From: Hirsutella rhossiliensis
Lineage: Eukaryota > Ascomycota > Sordariomycetes > Hypocreales > Ophiocordycipitaceae
DNA length: 64,000 nt
Reading direction: 5' to 3'
Assembly (NCBI RefSeq): GCF_020360975.1
Contig: NW_025408674.1
Coordinates: 248,001 to 312,000 of the forward strand
Shown: positions 24,041 to 32,382 of the stretch, in pieces
How the letters are laid out: each line of letters opens with the position of its first letter
Position numbering within the stretch: the stretch's first letter is position 1
Position numbers and translations under genes: made by a program
Notes under the pieces: generated by a model
Database searches by the model: none
What the model was told of the DNA's origin: nothing
What the model saw: only the letters and a program-made list of their open reading frames with translations

Positions 24041-26851
24041 CGGGATGGCTCCGGACAGACAGGTTCGGACAGACATATTGCAGGGATTATCGCGCTAAGC
24101 ATGGGTTAAAAGCCATCGCGCCTTGACTACAACCTGAACGGGAATAATCGTTCATCGCCCCTTGCTAGGGTGCGCGTCGCAATAAGAATCGCGTTGTTCA
24201 GGTTCAATGGAGATCCAGCATCTCGTCCGACGCGAACGCGAACGCGATGGAGATCCAGTACCGCGACAGCCTCCCCGATGATGTCCGCTCCGGCTTCGAC
24301 AAAGCTGTAGAAGCCCTACCGCAAGAGCATCTCCGCGCTCCTGTTACCGGTGACGAAGTGAACAGCCCCGAGGAAGCCCTTCACTGGTTCCAAAACTATG
24401 CATTCACCCAGGGTTTCGCTCTGGTCACTGCCAGCAAGGTACGCGACCGCCTGCGAGTGAATTGTATCCATCACGGTAGAGGTACCCGAAATACTCGAAA
24501 GCTGCCGGACATCGTCACAGAGGGAGGGGACCGAAAGAAGGAGCTTACGTACACCAAGGCCAAGGAGTGTCCTTATAGTCTTTATGTCTCCTACAAAACT
24601 ATCCGGAGCGGCCGCGGAGGATAGAAGAGCGAAAAGGCTGGGTGGTCGGTTTCACTTACGCGTACCATACGCATCCGCCACTTCAAAATCCCTTCCACTA
24701 CGCCTGCCATAGATCCCGTATCCCAGAGCGGGCTGCGGCAGTCGATCTGGCCCTCGCGCATCGGACTGCCGGCCTGTCAGCAACTGAATCAACCCGGATT
24801 CTCGACCAACACGGCTTAGGCAACTGTCTTTCTGCAAAGGAGTTCTACAACCTGAGCCGGTCTGAAGGAGACGCAGCAGTCAAGAAGCGCTTGACGTCTT
24901 GCTCACTTGTTTGGAGTTCGAGGACTTCCGTGTTCGTTGCTTCTTCAAATACCTTCTTGACGACCAAGGACGACGGACAGCGCGAGTACTCGAGCACCTG
25001 TTCTTCTGTTCTTCCGACCAGATCCGCCTGGGTAGAAGATTCGTCAGCGGATTCCTCATGCAAACCGATGCGACGTTCAACACCAATTGCCTCCACCTGC
25101 CTTTATCTGTCATAGCGGGAATCACAAACACAGGCAAGACATTTCCTCTGGCTTTCGCCTTTATAACATCTGAATCAGCTGAAGCCTTCGAATTTGTGAA
25201 TGCTCAATTGGCAAAACTGGTCTGGTACGATTGCCCACCACCTCAAGTCGTTCTCGGGGATCAAACCAAAGGGCTCGCTGCCGCGATGGCGGCGTCCCAA
25301 GCGAGCTGATCCTCAGGGTGAAGATGGGCAAATATTGCAGCTCTGTGAATGGCATGCCGCAGAGAACTTCAAGAAGCGATTGTTAGACTCGGGCAAATAT
25401 ACGAAGGAACGAAGGGAAGAGCTACTTCGGTTTGTTTGGGATTACATACAAGCTCCCGATGAGGCGCGACTTGAAGAACGGCGAGGCGAGCTGCTCGCAG
25501 AAATTCGGGAGCCGGAACGCCTTTATCTCAAGAATAATTGGCAACCGAAAGAGCGCCAATTTGTCCGAGCACACACGACAGTACCCGAACCTCGGATGTA
25601 ACAGCACGCAGAGGAACGAAAGCTACCATGTCGTGGTCAAACAGTCTCTCAACAGGCAGCTTCCCTGCAGGCATCCTGTCAAAAACTGGCCGAAAGCTTG
25701 AAGAAATTAACTCAAAAAATCACTGAAGACGAGGATCGGAGCAGGGCTGACGTCCCAAGGCTGTTGGACCGAGCTGCTTTCCGCCTTCTTATCGGGAAGG
25801 TTCCACACTACGTTCTGAGCAAGCTAGCTCCGGAGTGGGAGGCAGCAAAAGCTCTAAGATGGAGGCAAAACACTGAGCTCGAGAAGGAGCGGTAAGGTAT
25901 TGGGCCTTCTCAACGAACCTGGATGTCCCTTCGCGTGTGAGTTCCCACTCAGATACGGCCTGCCCTGTCGACACTGGCTGTACGAGGCTGTTGTCAGGTC
26001 CTGGCCTGTCCCACTCAATGTCCTTCATCCACGCTGGTTACTCGACGGACCTGCGGTGGTACGCAGCTGGACCATGTCTTATGCAAAGCAGCCAGCTCCC
26101 GAGGTCACAAAAATCCAGGATCGTTACCAAGATGGCGGTAGGAACATGGTTCTTCAATCGGGATTGGAGGTCGTTCAAGTACAGGAGCCTCGGCGGACAG
26201 CAGGCAGAGGAGTTCTCGAGACTCTTTCGCCTACAGAATGACCGTCTAATAGCAGATTTCCAGGCGCAGGTACAGTCAAGAGCCCTCCTGCCTCCGGAAT
26301 TGCCGGAAGCACTGCATTCGCCTGGCTTGAAGAGGTTCAAATCGCACGGTAGCACGAAAAGGCGATCCATGACCGGCCGTGAGGCCGCAGAGCATACTGC
26401 CGCTCGAGCGGACCGAGCCACTTCGGATTTGCTGAAGGGAGTTGATCAGCTTCCTGACCCTTCCTCGACCCCGTCCTCTCCTTTAGCAACTTCGCCACAG
26501 CTTCTTCGGGAAACGAGACGTAGTCGAACACGGAGCACGAAGGATATAGAGAAGGCGACGACTGCTACTGGGAAGTCTCCAGATAGAGCGGGAAAGGCCC
26601 GAAAGGGTGAGGAACCCGATATGCCTAAGCCGCGGTGCAAGAAGCGGAAGGCTTCCAAGGAGGATGAAACGCAGTTGGAACTGCAACAGCGGCCTACCCA
26701 GGATTGTATACTAGTGGATTTCCCTTCAGACTGAAAAATGGCACTTGTGCCCGTTCAGGTTGTAGTCAAGGCGCGATGGCTTTTAACCCATGCTTAGCGC
26801 GATAATCCCTGCAATATGTCTGTCCGAACCTGTCTGTCCGGAGCCATCCCG
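24041..26851 (+). mobile_element. Mutator-like element (MULE) with perfect 102-base terminal inverted repeats
   Basis: The left end 24041-24142 begins CGGGATGGCTCCGGACAGAC and the right end 26750-26851 is its exact reverse complement over 102 bases. A 9-base direct repeat TCAAAGCTC lies just outside at 24032-24040 and 26852-26860, the size expected for Mutator target duplications. The element is 2811 bases and encodes a MULE-type transposase. Identical ends over 102 bases suggest a recent insertion. Confidence 0.93.
24247..26734 (+). pseudogene. MULE transposase, several frameshifts
   Basis: ATG 24247 opens an N-terminal region like a FAR1/WRKY-GCM1-type DNA-binding domain (EALHWFQNYAFTQGFALVTA ... 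VNCIHHGRG). The frame shifts near 24612, continues as GWVVGFTYAYHTHPPLQNPF, and shifts again near 24890. The catalytic MULE domain follows: LMQTDATFNTNCLHLPLSVI with the first aspartate and VVLGDQTKGLAAAM with the second, in frame 24899-25309. After another shift, LCEWHAAENFKKRLL and a SWIM-type zinc finger (CEFPLRYGLPCRHWLYEAV, about 25938-25994) are seen, then a basic, low-complexity C-terminus to 26734. At least four shifts break the protein, in contrast with the perfect element ends. Confidence 0.85.
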
Positions 26852-26860
26852 TCAAAGCTC

Positions 26861-27221
26861 AAACATAGGCTGTATCAGGCATCACCAACAGCCTCGCTTA
26901 CAAGGATTCTGCACCACAAAGCAGGCCTCTCCTTTGTGTATAAAGAGCCACGCATTGACGTGCATCTAGCTCGAGCTCTTTAAGATAATTCTCATCAATT
27001 GACTGATACCAAAGATGGACCCGGTTGACCCAGTTGTCTGACATGCTGGCTAGCTACCTTAGCCGGACTCGAGACAATCCATGTTGGCTAGTTACCCGCA
27101 TATCACGGCCGCGTTGCGTCCGCCCATTTGTGCAAAATAAGAAGAGAAATGTAAGTTGAAAGAAGGAGGGAAGCATATATCCCAATTCTGTACCGTCAAA
27201 GGCCCATGTTTAAGCAAGCAC
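26861..27221. other. No supported gene
   Basis: Intergenic between the MULE target duplication and the 3' end of the next gene. The last part is probably the 3' untranslated region of that gene. Confidence 0.5.
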
Positions 27222-28116
27222 TTAAGCCTTGATCAACCCCGTCTCGACAAGGGCCTTCTTGAGAAGCTCAGGGGTGACAGCCTGGGCGTTATGAGACTTG
27301 CTGACGAAGACTTTGTGCGTTTCCCTCGTCCCGACAACTGCCTTTGCCCAACTCTGACCAGCGGGAGGCTCCGAATCCATGTTCTCCTGAGAGCCGTCCT
27401 TGACGTTCCAGCCTGTAAGAACAGGGTCCACGACTCCCTCAACAATGCGGTCAAGGGGAATAACGACGGTGAACTCCTCTTCGGTAAAGCCCCAGATCAC
27501 CTCGAGCTCGCCAGTTGGCACAGTGTCCATGGCGCGTGCCTTGGAGAAATCCCCAACCTCGATGGCAATCACCTTAGTGAGGTTGTGCATGATAAGATAC
27601 TGGACGATATCGACGATGAATTGGGGAGGGACCTTCTTTCCATTAAGGGGGGAAGGGCCCTCGGCAAACTCAAAGGCAACCAAGGTATCGCCCTCCAACT
27701 TGAAGAAGGTAGCGTGCATCCTATCCTCGGTGAGAAGCTCCTCATTGATGGGGGTGGCCCGATTCCACTTCATGTCGGGGACGCCAGGCACGTCAGCCTC
27801 GAGGCGAATGGTCTTTTCAGGGACCTCGTTGTGGCGATGGAGTGAGTGAAGACCAAAGAAATTGCCCATGTCATGGATGTTGATGATGGCAAGCAAGGCT
27901 TTGACATGCTCGGAGCCCTGGAGCTTGACCTGCTCCTCGATTGGGGGGAGCGCATTGTATCTATGTGAGACAGCGAATTAGCCCAAGCTTCCGAGTATGC
28001 TAAAGTGATGGCACGCACGTGCGGGAGGCGAGGTCCAAGTCCTGCTCCTCAAGAGGGAGACCTAGACCTGGAATAATAGCAGGATGGACAGCGGACTGGA
28101 CAGCAGCGGTGGCCAT
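27222..28116 (-). CDS. Conserved fungal protein of unknown function
   Basis: Two exons on the minus strand: 28116-28019 and 27960-27222, with a 58-base intron (donor GTGCGT, acceptor CACATAG). Total 837 bases, 278 residues, no interruption. The N-terminus reads MATAAVQSAVHPAIIPGLGL; the middle is acidic and well structured (FFKLEGDTLVAFEFAEGPSP, PPQFIVDIVQYLIMHNLTKV, ELEVIWGFTEEEFTVVIPLD). There is no signal peptide and no membrane segment, so a soluble intracellular protein is likely. I do not recognise a named domain. The clean splice sites and balanced composition support a real, functioning gene. Its promoter lies at about 28117-28300, next to a region without other genes. Confidence 0.8.
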
Positions 28117-28858
28117 CGTGGTGGATGATGATACTGATTGGTGGAGAGTATAAGAGGCTGATGCGTGAATAAAGATCTGTGTGCCAATTTCGAATGCTGA
28201 ATTCTGATGCCGGAGAAGAAAGGTGACCTGTTTGTGAAGGCAGAGAGACTGGATTTATATATCCATAGGCCTGGTTGAAAGACATGTCTCCTCTGGAAAC
28301 GGCGAAGAGAGACGGATTACAGATGGAAGAGGCGGCAACGGCGGCCAGGATTGTACCCAACATTCTTTCTGGTACTTGCCATAGCTCGTACTGCCACTGT
28401 CAGGCGTGAGGCAATTCTCGTGAGCGAAAAAAGTGGCACACACGCCTGTCAAAGCCAACCATCGTCGCAGCAGATTTGGCCGAGTATCCAACCAATACGA
28501 CCTACTTGCGTCACGCATAGGTAAGCGCCAACAAAGCGACGTCTGAGATGAATATGAGTTGGATGCCTGCACAAAATGTTGCCTCTTCGGCACGGGAAGC
28601 TGTGAATGCTAGCTAGCACCTTGAACCGCCTCTGAGAGCATTACAGAAACAGGGCATCAAGTGTGACTCATCGGCTGCGTTGCAGGACGATGAGATCCAT
28701 CTATTCGTGCCCGCACTAGTAGATTCGCATCTGTGAGCATATATACGCATTTGTGAGCATTTATGCACATATAGGAGCATTTGTCCGCCTTGTGTTTGGG
28801 AGCCAAAGGAAGAACTTCTGGACTCAATACTCCCAAATGGGCATAAATGCGCTATGTG
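28117..28858. other. Upstream region, no supported gene
   Basis: Promoter-side sequence of the preceding minus-strand gene. Near 28735-28785 short units resembling GCATTTGTGAGCAT recur. No gene was recognised. Confidence 0.45.
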
Positions 28859-28871
28859 ACATCTCATGTAG

Positions 28872-29285
28872 GTAGGTAGGTAGGATTTATTTCGCCCGGA
28901 GGGAGGTCCCTATAAGGCCTTTACACTGTCTAGAGTACAGTTCAACTCGTTTGTTCCTTGACTCCCCAAGCCCCACAGATCATCTTACGCTGCGCCAACC
29001 ATTCCACTGTTCGCTCCATGACAGACCTGCTTGAAGGTCAATTTCTCCAAGTGTTCAGCATCCTATTCCCAGCAACTGAAGCGCGATGTGTCGAAGTTGA
29101 AGCGTGGTTGTGTTAGTCATTGATGGTGGTTGGTACGCCGATTGTGTTCTCTCATGACGCTATTCCCTCTTGACGGGCGGGAACCCGGGTGTACCCTGTT
29201 CGCTCAGGGGTGCCTCCAGCCGGCTTCGAACCGACCCCTCTGCGACGCAGAAGCTCCAGACGTGTCACCACTACGCCATGGAGGC
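28872..29285 (-). mobile_element. SINE: tRNA-derived head with LINE-B-like 3' tail
   Basis: A 13-base direct repeat ACATCTCATGTAG flanks the element at 28859-28871 and 29286-29298. On the minus strand it starts exactly at 29285 with a tRNA-like head (29285-29211), continues through about 100 unique bases, and from about 29112 to 28880 matches the last 230 bases of LINE-B (40373-40597), including ATGACAGRCCTGCTTGAAGG on the plus strand. It ends in a (CCTA)n tail. A tRNA promoter head, a borrowed LINE tail, a simple-repeat end and a target duplication are the defining parts of a SINE. It has no coding capacity and would depend on LINE-B enzymes. Confidence 0.88.
29211..29285 (-). promoter_or_regulatory. 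tRNA-like RNA polymerase III promoter (A and B boxes) of the SINE
   Basis: The 7-base acceptor ends GCCTCCA and TGGAGGC pair perfectly. The A box TGGCGTAGTGG is at about 29268-29278 and the B box GGTTCGAAGCC at 29222-29232 (minus strand), matching the consensus. The anticodon arm does not fold as a standard 5-base stem with a U at position 33, so it is a tRNA-derived promoter rather than a working tRNA. Confidence 0.8.
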
Positions 29286-29298
29286 ACATCTCATGTAG

Positions 29299-29651
29299 AG
29301 GTGCTAAAGAATACCCCACTTCGGCCCCATCTCGGCGGGTACAAGCTGATCCTACATCTCGTAGAGATTCCTAGACGTGACGTGGCACTACTGTAACTGA
29401 CAGGGGCCTACAGCGCATCTGGCGCGTTTCGGCGGCGCAGCCTTGCGTTGAGCTATACTGGGCCAGCGATAGCTAGTACGTACTGATAGCGCCGCTGGCG
29501 GTTACATACACCACGAGTACTCCGGACATTGGGTGCCTCCTGGTTGGCTGATCTACAGTAGGCAGCAGTAGATGTAGCTTTTGCTGGCAAGAAACGAGCT
29601 TTCTCCAGCTTTTCTGGACCATGTTCCTTGATCCCTCAAAGCTATTGCAAT
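29299..29651. other. Upstream region of the zinc-finger gene
   Basis: Between the SINE target duplication and the start codon at 29652. No gene recognised; it must contain the promoter. Confidence 0.45.
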
Positions 29652-30446
29652 ATGGCAGGGTATCCTGTCGAATGTAAGGTATGCTCAGCCAATATTGCAA
29701 CAAAGGAGGAACATTGGAAGCACGTTTCACTACACCAGGTAAGAACGCAACCCCTAGCGCGGTCCCTACTAATGTCTGTAGGACCAAATTGCTTCACTGC
29801 TGCAAGATCTGCGTCAACAAGAACTTGGTCAACCATTAGGGCCCTTTGACGATGCCATCGACTCGCAACCATTCACCACAGGCTCCAAAATCCATGCTCA
29901 ATATAACATAAACCGTCGAGGTTCCGCAGAGCGACGAGTCTGCCCACACGAAGGCTGCGCGTCTAGCTTCAAGAAAGCTTCAGACCTTCATCGGCACCGC
30001 TTCATACGTATGAGGCCAGTCGCTCTGCATTTTGCGTCCTGATCTGAGAGATTAGAACAGATTATGAATGGAACCCACCATGCGCCGATTGCACCTACAG
30101 CTTTACAACGGCTAGCACGTTCATACTGCACAAATGTGGTGGAATACGGCCAGAGCATGCAGAGATTGTACGCCGACGAGAGGTTGTTGAGAATGCTTTG
30201 GGTGTGGTCGCCACCGATATTCTTCCAGCACGCAGAGGCAGACGCAAGCAAGTACTATCAAACAACTCCGCGCAGGATGCCGATTTGCATCTGCTTTACG
30301 ACAGGGGGAGAACGAGATCCGATAGTCTGGCGTATTCTGTGTCTACCGTACCAAGTGCGGCATTTCCGCACATTCCAGACCTGTCATTATGGCAGGCAAT
30401 CATCGATTCGAATTACGCCGACAACACCTGGCCAACACAAAACTGA
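29652..30446 (+). CDS. C2H2 zinc-finger protein, three exons
   Basis: Exons 29652-29738, 29782-30007 and 30061-30446; introns of 43 bases (GTAAGA ... TAG) and 53 bases (GTATGA ... CAG). Joined length 699 bases, 232 residues, no stop. Exon 1 holds a first finger-like motif (CKVCSANIATKEEHWKHVSL with the H-x5-H continuing to LH). Exon 2 ends with a classic finger (CPHEGCASSFKKASDLHRHR). Exon 3 starts with a third, imperfect one (CADCTYSFTTASTFILHKC, ending in H-x-C). The C-terminus is basic, then acidic/hydrophobic (FPHIPDLSLWQAIIDSNYAD). Proteins of this type bind DNA in the nucleus, so a transcription regulator is likely; targets are unknown. The protein is short for a fungal regulator but appears complete. 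Confidence 0.8.
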
Positions 30447-30686
30447 GGCGTCGTAGATGGGATTTGCCAAGGGGCATTTTTCCAGCTCAACATGTTTGAT
30501 AGTGCTTTCGGTGGTCTGGGCATATATAATAAACCCTGATTCACACAACCGATCCTTTATGGCCGGTCTCCCGTTTCCGAAAACCAAGCATGATTGAGCG
30601 GCCTGTCGTAGCTGATAATGCGAGTCGAGTGGACGCAAACAAACTATACAGTGTCAGAGATGGCGATAGGGGTTAGATCAGTGACC

Positions 30687-31239
30687 TTACACGCCGCCTT
30701 CCTTCAAGTCAACTCCGATTTTCGGAACGTTCTCCAAGAGATGATCTGCGACGCGCAAAACACGAGTGCCCACCAATTCCCCGTCTATATCGAGTCGGTG
30801 AGAGCCATCTGCGCAAACGTACAGCGACCCAGGGCTCAGCATGTATCCGACAAACCCAGTGTCTGCTGTCGGATCCGTCTTTCGGTTCCAAATGTAGAAG
30901 ACTTCTGGAATCGTGCCCCAAGGAATACGGAAGGGGACTTCGGCAAAGTGGTCGAGGATTCTGCTGAGCCGCTACAATGCTTAGTCAAAATGCTCAAAGA
31001 TATCTGGTGGCTTTACTCACTGGATCTTGCCGGAGAGCAGGCCTAAAATATTCTACCCTAGCATCTTCGCTTCTTGAACGTTTTGTGCGATATAACTCTT
31101 CGACAAGCTCGCCAATCTCGGGGACTGCTTGGTAGAAGAAGCCGTGATCGTCCAGAAACTGTAGCACCGCATCTACAGATATCGCAAGAGAAACCTGATT
31201 GGGTTCAAAGAGATTTTCTGCCGAAGCTGATGAAGCCAT
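30687..31239 (-). CDS. Uncharacterised protein, two exons
   Basis: Exons 31239-31021 and 30971-30687 on the minus strand, joined across a 49-base intron (donor GTGAGT, acceptor TTGTAG) in phase 0. The product is 167 residues. It starts MASSASAENLFEPNQVSLAI and continues with a probably helical segment (SVDAVLQFLDDHGFFYQAVP), then a beta-rich second half (VPFRIPWGTIPEVFYIWNRK, DTGFVGYMLSPGSLYVCADG). No signal peptide or membrane segment is seen and I do not recognise the family. The good splice sites support it as real. It converges with the zinc-finger gene at 29652-30446; their ends are about 240 bases apart. Confidence 0.65.
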
Positions 31240-31562
31240 CTTCAGTCTGTTTGCGACATGGAGGACGGGGAAATCCGCCGGCTACCCTGATGGCAGAAGT
31301 GAGAAATTTTGGTCGCCACTGGCATCTACTAAGGCTGTAACTTCGGTATGTAATTAAGCGAGGTGCCAGAATATTGAAAGTGCCTTAACCCCGCATGCGC
31401 TGTCTCGACTTTCTCTCACCGCGCCCAACTCTTCCATTTCTGCCCAAGAACAGGTTTTTGACAAAAGACGCAGTAAGCCGCCTGAAACTTGCCGTATTAA
31501 CCCTTATACCAAGGCTATTCAGGATCAACTGACCGGAAGACAGATCAAACAGAGACGCAAAC

Positions 31563-31649
31563 ATGCCAGACTCTGAGTGCTCGAATTGCACAGGTGGCAA
31601 AACGCCAGAAGGCAGTGATTGCACGTTGTGCTCTGCGGGGAAAAAGTGA
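31563..31649 (+). CDS. Possible 28-residue cysteine-rich peptide
   Basis: An ATG at 31563 opens a 28-codon frame to TGA at 31647-31649 with two CxxC pairs (CSNC and CTLC) separated by a glycine-rich loop (TGGKTPEGSD). The pattern would suit metal binding by four cysteines. It is short, has no secretion signal, and could be an exon of a longer gene or chance. Confidence 0.3.
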   Translation: MPDSECSNCTGGKTPEGSDCTLCSAGKK

Positions 31650-32382
31650 GAGCTGGGTGCATCGGGGAATGCATAGCGAAGTGGTCTTGGGATTGGTGGA
31701 TTGGCAAGCATTTTAGCAAGAGAAAGTTTTCATCGGTAACAACTTCGGAATTCACTCAATACCTACTGCTGCCCTCTTCAGCACGTGACTTTCCAAGGGT
31801 CTGTACCTGCGTATGGTCATATGCACAGATGTGTGAGATGCGCCCGGACGGAATGTACCAAAATCTATAAGATACGTCTAAACGAACCCCAGATGCACAC
31901 AAATAAACCCAGATGCGCCAACTGCCCCGGTGAATGTCACGATGCGCCGACGCTAATAGAGGGGCGAGTCCAGCTCACAACCCCTCACATCAAAATGTCA
32001 GTTACCTGACAGTTACCGGCAGCTCTTGGCTGTTCTGATGCGCGGTTACTGGCACCCTCTGATACGCCTCGTTGGTAGTTACTGGCATTTGACTGCGACT
32101 GCCGTTGGGACGTTTCTTCTGTTCATGGCGGGCACGAGAACTGTGAACCACGTTTATTTTCAACTTAAAAAAATGGGGGCAAGACATGCGAGTGACTGGT
32201 AACCGCGCGCACTTACTGCCCTCTGATTGTTTCGGCATCTTGAGATTTTCCAGTCCGAGTTTGCTGACTCATGCACGTGGACCACCATGCAAGGGAGCGC
32301 GTTCCCTGGTTATTGCCATGCTTTGCCAATGTCGAGCTTCCTTGCGATCAATGTTCTCTGCCTACACAGACTGCCGGACTGG
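31650..32382. other. No supported gene
   Basis: Sequence between the small peptide frame and the 3' end of the Spok-like gene. Several CAGTTAC/TTACTGGCA-like units occur near 31995-32090, but no gene was recognised. Confidence 0.45.

Noticed and set aside
27156..27849. Long plus-strand frame antisense to the gene at 27222-28116
   Set aside because: The minus-strand gene has proper splice sites and balanced protein sequence; the plus frame is a shadow.
29211..29285. Functional tRNA gene
   Set aside because: A and B boxes and acceptor pairing are good, but the anticodon arm does not fold properly, and the sequence is the exact 5' end of a SINE with target duplication.
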